The notes: generated by a model from the sequence alone, not told the origin. DNA of 53,551 bases from Sphingomonas bacterium (GCF_903644055.1 NZ_CAHJXD010000250.1:1-53551), one strand, 5' to 3'. Shown: positions 29,576-38,715, numbered from the stretch's first letter. Numbers and translations are program-made.

Positions 29576-29998
29576 ATGGCGAGATTTTCACCACGCACCC
29601 TCGGCCTGATCGGCGCGATCCTCCCGCTGACCGGCTTGACGACCGCGGCGCTCGCGCAGTTCAGCGGCGGCTATCGCTACCAGACCGGGCAGGAACTCTA
29701 CACCCATATCTGCCAGGGCTGCCACATGCCCGACGGCAAGGGCGCGTCGGGCGCGGGCAAGTATCCGGCGCTGGCGGGCGATCCCAAGCTCCGGGCATCG
29801 CTCTATCCCGTGCTGGTCATCCTCAAGGGGCAGAAGGCGATGCCCTCCTTCTCCGAACTGACCGACGTGCAGATCGCCGCAGTGACCAATTACATCCGGA
29901 CGAACCTGGGCAACAATTTTACCGGACCGGTGACGCCCGAGCAGGTCAAGGCCTTGCGGTCCCAGGCGGTTCAGCAGAAGGCGCTGAGCCCCGGCTGA
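29576..29998 (+). CDS. Periplasmic c-type cytochrome, likely electron acceptor of the amine oxidase
   Basis: A 140-residue monohaem cytochrome c. A Sec signal peptide (LGLIGAILPLTGLTTAALAQ) is followed by the haem attachment motif CQGCH (Cys46, Cys49, His50), then MPDGKGASGAGKYPALAGDP and the probable axial Met89 in KAMPSFSEL, with ITNYIRTNLG-like residues (AAVTNYIRTNLGNNF) as the C-terminal helix. It begins 2 bases after the amine oxidase stop codon and is certainly co-transcribed with it. The tight pairing argues that electrons from flavin go to this cytochrome and on to the terminal oxidase. Confidence 0.93.
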   Translation: MARFSPRTLGLIGAILPLTGLTTAALAQFSGGYRYQTGQELYTHICQGCHMPDGKGASGAGKYPALAGDPKLRASLYPVLVILKGQKAMPSFSELTDVQIAAVTNYIRTNLGNNFTGPVTPEQVKALRSQAVQQKALSPG

Positions 29999-30202
29999 CG
30001 CGCATGACTCGGCGGACGCCCCCGGACCGCCGATAGCCTATCGCCTCTTGGTCACACCGATCTGCCGGCCTCCCCGGTCGCATTCCTGATACCCTGTCGC
30101 TCCCAAGTAACTTCCCGGCATTGTGCCTGTCGGGGGCAGGTTCCACAGTAAAGCCAGTCGATGCGGCGACCTTTGCAGTCGTCGCGCGAATGAGGAACCG
30201 CG

Positions 30203-31921
30203 ATGGCGCAGAGCTATGATCTTGTCCTGCGCGGCGGCACCATCGTGGACGGCACGGGCCGTCCCGGCTTCACCGGCGATATCGGCGTCGACGACGGAAA
30301 GATCGTCGCGGTCGGGGTGGTCGATGGCGAGGGCATCGAGGAAATCGATGCTTCCGGCCGCCTCGTCACGCCCGGCTTCGTCGATATCCACACGCATTAC
30401 GATGGTCACGCGACCTGGACCAACCGGCTCGATCCATCGTCCCAGCATGGCGTCACCACCGTCCTCACCGGCAATTGCGGCGTCGGCTTCGCGCCGTGCA
30501 GGGCGAAGGATCGCGATCGCCTGATCCACCTGATGGAAGGCGTCGAGGATATCCCCGAGGTGGTGATGGCGGCGGGGCTGCCCTGGAATTGGGAGAGCTT
30601 CCCCGACTATCTGGACAGCCTCGACGGCAGGCAATTCGACATGGACGTCGCGACGCAGCTTCCGCACGCGCCGCTGCGGGTGTTCGTGATGGGCGAGCGG
30701 GCAATGACCAAGGAGCCGGCGACCGACGACGACATCGCACGCATGCGCGCGATCGCGCGGGAGGCGATCGAAGCCGGCGCGCTCGGCTTCTCGACATCGC
30801 GCAGCCTCAATCACAAGGCCTCGGACGGCACCGTCACGCCGACCTACGCGGCGGCCTCCGACGAGCTCGCGGGGATCGCGGGCGGGCTGCGCGAGGCGGG
30901 CGGCGGCGTGCTCCAGTTCATCTCCGATTTCGACGATCTGGATAGCGAGTTCGAGATCGCCCGCCGGATGACCCGCGAAAGCGGGCGGCCGCTCTCGATG
31001 TCCGTACTCCAGTTGCATCACGCGCCCGATCGCTGGCGCAAGGTGCTCGATCGGATCGAGGCCGCCAATGACGAGGGCCTCGAGATCAAGGGCCAGGTGT
31101 CCGGCAGGCCGATCGGGCTGCTGATGGGATTCCGGGTCGGCCGCAATCCGTTCATGGCGACTCCGGCCTTCCGCGAGATCGCCGGCCTCGGCGATGACGC
31201 GCGTATCGCCGAACTGCGGACGCCCGAGCGGCGCGCGCGCATCCTCGCGGAGTTTCCGAGCCATCTCGAAGGGCGCGCCGCCGATGCCGAGACCTATCTG
31301 GCGGGCTTTTACGAATTCGGCCCCGACGCCGACTATGAGCCGGCGCCATCGCTGAGCATGGCGGCGCGCGCGGCGGCGGCGGGGCAGGATGCCGCCGCTT
31401 ACGTCTATGACCTTCTCGTCGCCGGCGATGCCGATGCGGTGCTGTATCTGCCCGCCGCGAATTACGCCGGCAACAGCATCGAAGCGATCCGCACCATGCT
31501 GGCCAGCGAGCGCACGATCCTGGGCCTCGGGGACGGTGGCGCCCATGTCGGCATGATCTGCGACGCGAGCCTGCCCACCTATATGATCCGGCGATGGTCG
31601 GACGTCGGCAGGGGACATATGCCGATCGAACGGGTGGTGAGGGCGCTCACATCGGAAACCGCTTCGGCGGTGGGTCTCCACGATCGCGGGACGATCGCGC
31701 CCGGCTATCGAGCCGACCTCAATATCATCGATCCCGCGATGATCCGCCTCCATATTCCGCATATGGTGCGCGATCTGCCGAACGGCGCGGGCCGGCTCGG
31801 CCAGCCGGCAAGCGGCTATGATGCGACCATCGTCGCGGGGAAGGTCACCTACCGCAACGGCATCGCCACGGGTGCGCTGCCCGGCCGCCTGGTGCGCGGC
31901 GCGCGATCGCTCGCGGCGTGA
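30203..31921 (+). CDS. N-acyl-D-amino-acid deacylase family amidohydrolase (copy 1)
   Basis: A 572-residue amidohydrolase-3 family protein related to D-aminoacylases, which remove the acyl group from N-acyl-D-amino acids. The N-terminal small beta domain begins YDLVLRGGTIVDGTGRPGF. The metal motif is VDIHTHYDGHATW near residue 65, the family cysteine lies in GNCGVGFAPC, the catalytic Asp region is GLGDGGAHVGMICDAS, and a C-terminal GYRADLNIIDP strand returns to the small domain. There is no signal peptide, so it is cytosolic. It is followed after 9 bases by a paralogue with the same layout. The true substrate may be a cyclic amide or N-acyl compound rather than a D-amino acid. Confidence 0.88.
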   Translation: MAQSYDLVLRGGTIVDGTGRPGFTGDIGVDDGKIVAVGVVDGEGIEEIDASGRLVTPGFVDIHTHYDGHATWTNRLDPSSQHGVTTVLTGNCGVGFAPCRAKDRDRLIHLMEGVEDIPEVVMAAGLPWNWESFPDYLDSLDGRQFDMDVATQLPHAPLRVFVMGERAMTKEPATDDDIARMRAIAREAIEAGALGFSTSRSLNHKASDGTVTPTYAAASDELAGIAGGLREAGGGVLQFISDFDDLDSEFEIARRMTRESGRPLSMSVLQLHHAPDRWRKVLDRIEAANDEGLEIKGQVSGRPIGLLMGFRVGRNPFMATPAFREIAGLGDDARIAELRTPERRARILAEFPSHLEGRAADAETYLAGFYEFGPDADYEPAPSLSMAARAAAAGQDAAAYVYDLLVAGDADAVLYLPAANYAGNSIEAIRTMLASERTILGLGDGGAHVGMICDASLPTYMIRRWSDVGRGHMPIERVVRALTSETASAVGLHDRGTIAPGYRADLNIIDPAMIRLHIPHMVRDLPNGAGRLGQPASGYDATIVAGKVTYRNGIATGALPGRLVRGARSLAA

Positions 31922-31930
31922 GGAGAGAAG

Positions 31931-33703
31931 ATGCGGCACGATTATGATCTGCTGATCCGGGGCGGCACGATCGTCGACGGCAGCGGCAAACCATCATTCG
32001 TCGGCGATGTGGCGGTACGGGGCGATCTGATCGTGGCGGTCGGCGAGGTTACCGGAAGCGCCGCGCGGGAGATCGATGCCGTCGGCCTGATCGTCACGCC
32101 CGGCTTCGTCGACATCCACACCCATTACGACGGGCAATTGATCTGGTCGGATCGCATGGCGCCTTCCTCCGATCACGGCGTGACGACGGTGATGACCGGC
32201 AATTGCGGCATCGGTTTCGCGCCCTGCCGCCCCGCCGACCGTATGAAGCTGATCGAGCTGATGGAGGGCGTCGAGGACATACCGGAGCCGGTTACGTCCG
32301 CCGGGCTGACCTGGGATTGGGAGAGCTTCCCCGATTTCCTCGAAGCGGTGGATCGGCGCAGGCGCGACGTCGACGTGATCGCCATGTTGCCGCATTCGCC
32401 GTTGCGCGTCTACGTGATGGGCGACCGCGCGCTGCGCCGCGAGCAGGCGACCGCGGAGGATATCGCGCGCATGCAGGATCTCCTGCGCGAGGCGCTCGAT
32501 GCCGGCGCTATGGGGATCGGCACCTCGCGGATTCCCACGCACCGCAGTTCCACGGGCGAGCAGATCCCGAGCTTCGGCGTGGATGAGGAAGAGCTGCTGG
32601 CGCTCGGCGACGTGATGAACGAAAAGAAAAAGGGCGTTTTCCAGCTCGTCGCGACGATGAAACCCGAATCGTTCGAGGACGAGATCGGCTTCATGACGCG
32701 CTTCGCGCGGCGATCGGGCCGAACGGTTACCTATACCCAGGCGCAGACCGTCAAGGATCCCGATTATATCGCCGATGTCCGCCGGCGTCTGGCGGAGATC
32801 AATGCCGCGCCCGGCGTGGACATCAAGGCGCAGCTCTATCCCCGGCCCATCGGGCTGGTCGTGGGTCTGCGGGTGACGGCCAATCCCTTCTGCATGTCGC
32901 CGCTTTGGGACGCGCTGAAGGATCTGCCGCTCGAGCAGAAGGTCGCCGCGCTGCGCCGGCCCGAGGTGAAGGCGCAGCTTGTCGGAGAGACCCACCAGGA
33001 CCCCAGGAACCCGCTGTTCCTGATGGCGCGCCGGTTCGAATCGATGTTCGAGCTGGGCCGCGACGTTCCGAATTACGAGCCCGATCGATCCGAAAGCATC
33101 GCCGAGCGCGCCGCGGCGGCGGGGCAGGATCCGGCCGCGCTCTCTTACGAGCTGCTGCTAAAGGATGATGGCCGCAACCTGCTGTTCGTGGCGATGGGCA
33201 ATTTCGTCGATTATAATCTCGATTTCGTCGAGGGCATGTTGCGCGACGAGAATGTGATCGTCGGGCTCGGCGACGGCGGCGCGCATTACGGAATGGTGTG
33301 CGACGCCAGCTATCCGACCTTCGCTCTGACGCATTGGGTGCGCGATCGCGATCATGGCCGTTTCAGCATCGAGGAGATGGTCCACATCCTCGCGCGCAAG
33401 CCGGCGGAGACCGTCGGCCTCTTCGATCGCGGCCTGATCGCACCGGGGTATCGCGCGAGCATCAACGTGATCGATCATGGCCGGCTGACCTTGTTTTCCC
33501 CCGAGATCGCCAACGATCTGCCGGGGGGCGGGCGCCGCCTCCACCAGCGCGCGGATGGCTATGTGGCGACGATCGTCAACGGCATCGTGATCAGCGAGAA
33601 CGACCGCCCCACCGGAGCGACGCCGGGCCGTCTCATCCGTGGACCGCAGGCGCCGTCGGCCGCGAACGGAGAGACCCCCCTCGCGCTACAGGCCGCCGAA
33701 TGA
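31931..33703 (+). CDS. N-acyl-D-amino-acid deacylase family amidohydrolase (copy 2)
   Basis: A 590-residue paralogue of the preceding gene, starting at 31931 after AGGAGAGAAG. It shares LLIRGGTIVDGSGKPSF, VDIHTHYDGQLIW, GNCGIGFAPCRPADR, EGVEDIPEPV and GLGDGGAHYGMVCDASYPT. It differs from copy 1 most clearly in the middle (about residues 200-300), where it has a longer MNEKKKGVFQLVATMKPESF segment, so the two probably act on different compounds or form a heteromer. Neither has a leader peptide. The family-2 amidohydrolase gene follows 65 bases later, so the five plus-strand genes from the amine oxidase on may be one operon, though the 204-base gap before copy 1 could hold a second promoter. 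Confidence 0.88.
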   Translation: MRHDYDLLIRGGTIVDGSGKPSFVGDVAVRGDLIVAVGEVTGSAAREIDAVGLIVTPGFVDIHTHYDGQLIWSDRMAPSSDHGVTTVMTGNCGIGFAPCRPADRMKLIELMEGVEDIPEPVTSAGLTWDWESFPDFLEAVDRRRRDVDVIAMLPHSPLRVYVMGDRALRREQATAEDIARMQDLLREALDAGAMGIGTSRIPTHRSSTGEQIPSFGVDEEELLALGDVMNEKKKGVFQLVATMKPESFEDEIGFMTRFARRSGRTVTYTQAQTVKDPDYIADVRRRLAEINAAPGVDIKAQLYPRPIGLVVGLRVTANPFCMSPLWDALKDLPLEQKVAALRRPEVKAQLVGETHQDPRNPLFLMARRFESMFELGRDVPNYEPDRSESIAERAAAAGQDPAALSYELLLKDDGRNLLFVAMGNFVDYNLDFVEGMLRDENVIVGLGDGGAHYGMVCDASYPTFALTHWVRDRDHGRFSIEEMVHILARKPAETVGLFDRGLIAPGYRASINVIDHGRLTLFSPEIANDLPGGGRRLHQRADGYVATIVNGIVISENDRPTGATPGRLIRGPQAPSAANGETPLALQAAE

Positions 33704-33768
33704 CGGCCATGGGCGGCCACAACGAGGATCGGAGGACGGCACATGATGGACAATAGGAGAGACTGACC

Positions 33769-34965
33769 ATGGCCACGGTGACACCACTTCGCGCCTCGAA
33801 GCCGACCGCGCGCGACCTGCTCGGCGGGATCAAGGTGATCGATGTCGATACCCACATCAGCGAGCCTCACGATCTCTGGACGTCGCGCGCGCCCGCGCGG
33901 CTGAAACCGATGATGCCGCGGATCGCGGGAGAGGGTGCCGATCGCAAGTGGGTGATCGGCGACAACATCCACCTCGCCACCCGCAGCGCCAATTCCGCGA
34001 TCATGCGCGACGGCAGCAAGATCAAGGGCATGGATTTCATGCAGATCGAGGTGCCGGACGTGCATGCTGGCGCCAGCAACGTCTTCGAGCGCGTCAAGAT
34101 GATGGACGAGCAGGGCATCCATGCGCAGATCGCCTATCCGAACGTACTGGGTTTCGGCGGCCAGCGGGCGATGAAGGTGGACGAGGAGCTGCGCGTCGCC
34201 AGCATCCGCATCTTCAACGACGCGATGGCGGACGTGCAGAAGGATTCCGGCCAGCGCATCTTTCCGATGGCGCTGCTGCCGTGGTGGGATGTCGAGAAGG
34301 CGGTGCAGGAGACCGAGCGCTGCCTGAAGCTGGGCCTGAAGGGCATCAACATCAATTCGGACCCGCAGGATCATGGCCTGCCGTCGCTGGGCGAACGGCA
34401 TTGGGATCGCTTGTGGGAGGCCTGCACCGCGAACGACATCCCGGTTAACTTTCACATCGGCGCGTCGGACAGCTCCTCCTCCTGGTATTTTTCGTCGACC
34501 TGGCCGGAGCGGAACGAGAGCGAGCGGCTGGCGATGGGCGGGCTGATGCTGTTCATCGGCAATCTCCGGGTCGTCGCGAACATCCTGCTTTCGCGTTTCC
34601 TCGAGCGGCATCCGAAGCTGAAGGTCGTTTCGGTCGAAAGCGGCGCCGGCTGGATTCCCTATCTGCTGGAAGCGCTCGAATATATGAGCGGCGAGGCCGG
34701 CATCGATTACAGCCCCTCGCCGACCGAGGTGTTCAACCGCCAGATCTACGCCTGCACCTTTTTCGAACGGAAGAATTTCGTGCAGACGATCCGTCAGGTC
34801 GGCGCCGACAACATCATGTTCGAAACCGACTTCCCCCACCCCGCCTGCCTTTACCCCGACGGCCTCGATTATATGGTCGACGCGATCGCCGAGATGACGG
34901 TCGAGGAAAGGTTCAAGATATTCAGCGGCAACGCGGCGCGCGTGTACAATCTCGATATAAGCTGA
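33769..34965 (+). CDS. Amidohydrolase family 2 (ACMSD-like TIM-barrel hydrolase/decarboxylase)
   Basis: A 398-residue metal-dependent TIM-barrel protein of the amidohydrolase-2 family, which includes ACMS decarboxylase, 5-carboxyvanillate decarboxylase and other C-C or C-N cleaving enzymes. The first metal motif is changed from HxH to DTHISEPHDLW (residues about 27-37), which is common in this subgroup. VNFHIGASDSSSSWYF near 225 gives the next histidine and ETDFPHPACLYPDG near 350 the Asp/His pair. It ends the plus-strand series and meets the NTF2-like gene tail to tail with 4 bases between stops. It could act on a ring-cleavage product generated by the Rieske/TauD operon next door; that is inference. 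Confidence 0.85.
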   Translation: MATVTPLRASKPTARDLLGGIKVIDVDTHISEPHDLWTSRAPARLKPMMPRIAGEGADRKWVIGDNIHLATRSANSAIMRDGSKIKGMDFMQIEVPDVHAGASNVFERVKMMDEQGIHAQIAYPNVLGFGGQRAMKVDEELRVASIRIFNDAMADVQKDSGQRIFPMALLPWWDVEKAVQETERCLKLGLKGININSDPQDHGLPSLGERHWDRLWEACTANDIPVNFHIGASDSSSSWYFSSTWPERNESERLAMGGLMLFIGNLRVVANILLSRFLERHPKLKVVSVESGAGWIPYLLEALEYMSGEAGIDYSPSPTEVFNRQIYACTFFERKNFVQTIRQVGADNIMFETDFPHPACLYPDGLDYMVDAIAEMTVEERFKIFSGNAARVYNLDIS

Positions 34966-34969
34966 CGGA

Positions 34970-35458
34970 TTACGCCGGTGCCGGCCCGTCGGCGGCGCGG
35001 GCGAGCAGCGCCGGTCCTTCGGGATCTCCCTGCAAGAGGTAATTCTGCCGGTGATCGATCTGCCAGCCGCCCTCCGGCTTGCGCGAAAGCATGAGCTGCG
35101 AGGCGCTCAGCCGCCAGATGAAGAAGCCCCCGTCGCCATGCGCGCCCACCATCGTGTGGCATGTGGCGCTGGCGCGGTCGCCATCGATGACGATTTGGGG
35201 ATTGGTCGAAATATGCGCGCAGCCGGCCTCGACCAGCGCGATATGGCCCGGCATGTCGGCGATCGCCTGGATCGCCTCCCGTCCCGCGAAGGTGCCGGTA
35301 TCCCCTACCGCATAGACACCGTCCTCGGCATAGATCCTGCCGAGCACATCCTTGTTGCGTCCGTCGATCGCATAGCCGTAGGCGCCGACGAGCTGGCCGA
35401 TCGCGATATGATCCTCCACCGCCAACAGCCGTTGCTCGATCGTCCTGCTTTCCTCCAT
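34970..35458 (-). CDS. NTF2-like (SnoaL-type) protein
   Basis: A 162-residue cone-shaped alpha+beta barrel protein of the SnoaL_4/NTF2-like group. Visible features are RLLAVEDHIAIGQLVGAYGYAIDGR (helices 1-2), IYAEDGVYAVGDTGTFAGREAI, CAHISTNPQIVIDGDRASAT and GGWQIDHRQNYLL. Members act as isomerases, cyclases, dehydratases or small-subunit-like partners of ring-hydroxylating oxygenases. The position in one operon with a Rieske oxygenase alpha subunit, but without a classical beta subunit, makes a beta-subunit-like or post-oxidation role worth testing. It is the last gene of the minus-strand operon, 9 bases after the SDR stop. Confidence 0.82.
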   Translation of the reverse strand: MEESRTIEQRLLAVEDHIAIGQLVGAYGYAIDGRNKDVLGRIYAEDGVYAVGDTGTFAGREAIQAIADMPGHIALVEAGCAHISTNPQIVIDGDRASATCHTMVGAHGDGGFFIWRLSASQLMLSRKPEGGWQIDHRQNYLLQGDPEGPALLARAADGPAPA

Positions 35459-35467
35459 GCCGATCGC

Positions 35468-36262
35468 CTATCCTATCATCACGGCGCCGGCATCGCAGTT
35501 GATCGATTGGCCGGTGATCGTGCGGCTTTCGTCACTTGCGAGAAACAGCGCCAGGTTGGCGACGTCCTCGGGCGTGGAAATGGTCCGCAGCGGAACCTGC
35601 GCTTCGTTCCTGGCGCGCTGCTCCGCATAGCTGAGGCCCTTTTCCTCCGCGGTGCGAAGAACCCAGCTTCGATATAGATCGGTATCGATCCCGCCCGGCA
35701 CCAGACAATTGCAGCGGATACCCTTGGGGCCGACTTCGAGCGCCACCGTCTTGGTGAAGGCGCGCAATGCCGCCTTGGCGGAGCAATAATGCGTCTTGCG
35801 CGGTATCCCCGTCCACCCCGCGGTGGACGAGAAGTTCACGATCGCGCCCGATCCGCGTTCGAGCATCGATCGGTTCAGGACCTCGCGCGTGCAGAGCATG
35901 GCTGCGGTCAGATCGACCGCTATGGTGGCGTTCCAATTCTCCAGCGTCTGCTCCCAGACGTAGCGATCCTGGCCGGGCGCGGCGGCGTTGTCCAGCAGGA
36001 TATCGACCTTCCCGAAGACGTTCATCGCGCGATCGACCATCGCGGCGACGTCCGCTTCGCTGGTCACGTCGGCACGCATCCCGATCGCGCCGCCTCCCGC
36101 CGCGGCGGCCGCCTGGAGGACCAGATCTTCCTTGCGTGCGGCGAGCAGCAACAAGGCGCCTTCGGCGGCGAACAGCTTCGCCATCACCGGGCCTAGCCCC
36201 GAACTGGCGCCGGTGATGATCGCGACCCGGCCGGCAAGCCGGCCGGAGGCAGGCGCCGTCAG
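35468..36262 (-). CDS. Short-chain dehydrogenase/reductase
   Basis: A classical SDR of about 264 residues. NAD(P)-binding is seen in AGRVAIITGASSGLGPVMAK, and the catalytic Ser and Tyr/Lys in NFSSTAGWTGIPRKTHYCSAK. The C-terminal VPLRTISTPEDVANLALFLAS and TGQSINCDAGAVMIG are standard. No ATG, GTG or TTG lies in frame near the expected N-terminus. The best start is a CTG at 36262 that overlaps the stop of the Rieske gene (CTGA), which would place the nucleotide-binding fold 12-15 residues in, as usual. A longer in-frame reading extends through the Rieske gene but encodes nothing SDR-like. It probably oxidises an alcohol or dihydrodiol formed by the upstream oxygenases. Confidence 0.85.
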   Translation of the reverse strand: MTAPASGRLAGRVAIITGASSGLGPVMAKLFAAEGALLLLAARKEDLVLQAAAAAGGGAIGMRADVTSEADVAAMVDRAMNVFGKVDILLDNAAAPGQDRYVWEQTLENWNATIAVDLTAAMLCTREVLNRSMLERGSGAIVNFSSTAGWTGIPRKTHYCSAKAALRAFTKTVALEVGPKGIRCNCLVPGGIDTDLYRSWVLRTAEEKGLSYAEQRARNEAQVPLRTISTPEDVANLALFLASDESRTITGQSINCDAGAVMIG

Positions 36263-37620
36263 GAAACGGGCTCGGACACCGGCGCGCCGGTTCCCATATA
36301 TTGGGCGAGCGTGCGATGAAAATTCGAGACCGCGACCTCCCAGACCGGGTTCGGCCGCGCGCCGGGGTAGCCGCGCGAGTGCATGCCCTTTTGCACCTCC
36401 GGCATGTTGCCGATATCCTGCATCAGGATCAGCCCCCAGAACTTCTCGTCCGTCAGATCCATCGACCATTCGATCTCGGGCTGCGGAGGCTCGATCCCCT
36501 CGGGCGCGCGATCCATCGCATAGGCCTCGAAGATGCAGCTATCGGGATCATAGCCGTTGGGCCGCGTCCGGTAACCGAGCACATAGGTCGGCGCGACGAG
36601 GATCAGGCAGTTGGGGAAGAGGTGCCAGTCATAGCCCGCGTCCATCATATGCTGCGGGCTGACGGCCGGCCAGGTCACGCCTTTCTTGGCGTCGATCTCG
36701 ATCGTCCACTCGACCATTTTCTGGAGCACTTCGATCGGTGGCGTGCCCGCAGGCAGCTCCTTAGGCAGGCGCTGCGCCGCTTCCACCATCGAGTGGCTGA
36801 GGAAGGCGTCGAGCGTATCGACCAGGTGCTGCTGATTTGTGGCCAGAGCCTCGCGAATGTCGTCGATCGGCTCGTCGATGATGCGCTTCGAGCCCTGCCC
36901 CGTCAGCCGATTGTCGGGAAACGGCAACATGCCGCTGTTGGCATGCTTGCCCCATGCCTTGCTCCAGTGAAGGTCATCCGACCATTCGAGAAGCTGGGGA
37001 TGCGAGGTCTGGAGATGATAGCTCTCGTTGAAGGCTTCGAGCGCGGTCTTCCAGTTGCAGGGCATGACCGTCGCCTTGCGCCAGCGGAAGCGCATCTTGT
37101 CGATCTCGAAAGGATCGAGCATCGACTTGGCCGGCTCGAGATAGTCGTGCAGCGGCTCGCAGTCCGGATCCATGTTGATGAACACATAGCCGCCCCAGGT
37201 TTCGCAGCGGATCGGCTTCATCGTGATCTTTTCGTCGGTGAGCTGACCGCACCAGTCATGCTTGTCGACGACACGGGCGTTGGTCCCGTCGAGATTCCAC
37301 TGCCAGCCGTGAAACGGGCAATGGAAGCGCTTGGTATTGCCCTTGCCGGAGGTCAGCCGGCGGCCGCGATGCAGACATACGTTGTAATAAGCGCGTACCT
37401 CGTCCTTCGAGATGCGCGAGACGATGATCGATTCCTCGAGGATGTCATAGGTCACATAATCGCCGACCTTCGGGATTTCCTCCAACCGGCAGGCCCACTG
37501 CCAAACCTTCGCCCAAAGCTTATCGGCTTCGGCGGCGGCATAGCTTTTGGAGATATAGGCCTCGGCCGGGATCAGCACCGGCTCGGCGGGCGGCGGGGAA
37601 ATGAAGGTTGGAGCTTCCAT
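36259..37620 (-). CDS. Rieske 2Fe-2S aromatic-ring-hydroxylating oxygenase, alpha subunit
   Basis: A 453-residue catalytic subunit of a Rieske non-haem iron oxygenase. The Rieske cluster ligands Cys82, His84, Cys101 and His104 are seen in CLHRGRR and HCPFHGW. The mononuclear iron ligands are His202 and His207 in NESYHLQTSHPQ, with Asp402 in MQDIGN as the probable third; Glu199 precedes them. The electron donors (ferredoxin, reductase) and a normal beta subunit are not encoded nearby, so it must borrow them from elsewhere or be an alpha-only oxygenase. The neighbouring SDRs, TauD-type dioxygenase and NTF2-like gene make a degradative operon. Confidence 0.93.
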   Translation of the reverse strand: MEAPTFISPPPAEPVLIPAEAYISKSYAAAEADKLWAKVWQWACRLEEIPKVGDYVTYDILEESIIVSRISKDEVRAYYNVCLHRGRRLTSGKGNTKRFHCPFHGWQWNLDGTNARVVDKHDWCGQLTDEKITMKPIRCETWGGYVFINMDPDCEPLHDYLEPAKSMLDPFEIDKMRFRWRKATVMPCNWKTALEAFNESYHLQTSHPQLLEWSDDLHWSKAWGKHANSGMLPFPDNRLTGQGSKRIIDEPIDDIREALATNQQHLVDTLDAFLSHSMVEAAQRLPKELPAGTPPIEVLQKMVEWTIEIDAKKGVTWPAVSPQHMMDAGYDWHLFPNCLILVAPTYVLGYRTRPNGYDPDSCIFEAYAMDRAPEGIEPPQPEIEWSMDLTDEKFWGLILMQDIGNMPEVQKGMHSRGYPGARPNPVWEVAVSNFHRTLAQYMGTGAPVSEPVS

Positions 37621-37736
37621 GCGGCACCTCTCGAAATTTTAGCGCCCACTGACATTTCTGCCATAGCTGCGCAATCGCTTTCTGACCGCATCGCTGGTGT
37701 AGCCTCCCAGCGCGCTCCGCCCGTCGGTTCCGCGAA

Positions 37737-38684
37737 TCAGACGACGATCGCGTGTCGCTCGTCGGCCGAAGCGCCTGCTTCCATCCGGCCTAGCCCGTAG
37801 TCGCCGGCGATGCCCACGCGCTGCATGTGACGGCGCGCGCCTGTCTCGATTCCCGAGGCGCAATGCATCATGCGCCAATTGTCCCAGACGACATAATCAT
37901 CCTGCTGCCATTGGTGATGATAGGCATGTTCGGTGTCGGTGCAGTGGGCGACCACTTCCGCGAGCAGCGCATCCCCCTCTTCGTCCTCGCGGCCTTCGAT
38001 GCCCGCGGCGAACCAGGGCGAGACGTGCAGCACGGACCGCCCGGTCTCGGGTTGCTCATAGACGATTGGGTGGATCGCGCGGGGGAGGGTGTCCACGCGA
38101 TCGGCGAACCGGCGCGTGCGCTGCTGCATCCGCACGAGACGCAGGCCATCGCGCCTTCCGAACCGCATCTTCGAGGCATCGAACTGCATCTCGTACAGTA
38201 TCGACAACCCCTGAACCGCATCCTTCAGCCGCGTCGGCAGCGTGTCATAAGCGGCGATCTGATCGATGAAGCCCGTCCGGCCGCCGCGCTCGGGCAGCAC
38301 GACCGCGCGCAGGATGCCGCCGTGATTGATCCTGTCCGAATAGCAGAGGTCGGAATGCCAGGGCAGCCATCCGCCGCGAAGATCTCCTCCGCCGAGATCG
38401 TAGATGTCGCCGTCATCGGGATCGGCGACGATATCGACGACTTCGGGCGGCAACCCTTCCTGCGCCTCGCGCAGCGGATGGACCTCGATCTGCCCGAAGC
38501 AGCGGCCGAGCCGAACATGCGTTCGGGAATCGGACGGCAAGCCGCGCACCACCAGAACGCCGCGATCGATCCACAGAGCGCGAAGCCGCGCGGCGATCCC
38601 CGGATCGTCGAGTGCCGCCTCCGTCAGCCCCGTAACGAGCGCGCCGAAAGGCAACATATCGGAGATAGGCTGGTGCTTCATCAT
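37737..38684 (-). CDS. TauD/TfdA-type Fe(II)/2-oxoglutarate dioxygenase
   Basis: A 315-residue non-haem iron dioxygenase of the TauD family, which hydroxylates a substrate while decarboxylating 2-oxoglutarate, often cleaving C-S, C-O or C-N bonds. The facial triad is His110 and Asp112 in LPWHSDLCYSD, with distal His274 in WDNWRMMHCAS. An Arg for 2-oxoglutarate lies just after (Arg284, Arg285 or Arg289). The start at the first of two ATGs (38684) is supported by GGGGAA upstream. Co-location with a Rieske oxygenase in one operon gives two oxygen-dependent steps for the same pathway. The substrate is not predictable. Confidence 0.92.
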   Translation of the reverse strand: MMKHQPISDMLPFGALVTGLTEAALDDPGIAARLRALWIDRGVLVVRGLPSDSRTHVRLGRCFGQIEVHPLREAQEGLPPEVVDIVADPDDGDIYDLGGGDLRGGWLPWHSDLCYSDRINHGGILRAVVLPERGGRTGFIDQIAAYDTLPTRLKDAVQGLSILYEMQFDASKMRFGRRDGLRLVRMQQRTRRFADRVDTLPRAIHPIVYEQPETGRSVLHVSPWFAAGIEGREDEEGDALLAEVVAHCTDTEHAYHHQWQQDDYVVWDNWRMMHCASGIETGARRHMQRVGIAGDYGLGRMEAGASADERHAIVV

Positions 38685-38715
38685 CGATTCCCCGGATCAT
38701 CACGCGCGGATTGTC

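Noticed and set aside
35468-36469. Long form of the SDR starting at 36469
   Set aside because: The extra 69 residues run through the Rieske gene in another frame and do not look like SDR sequence; a start at the CTG at 36262 is preferred.
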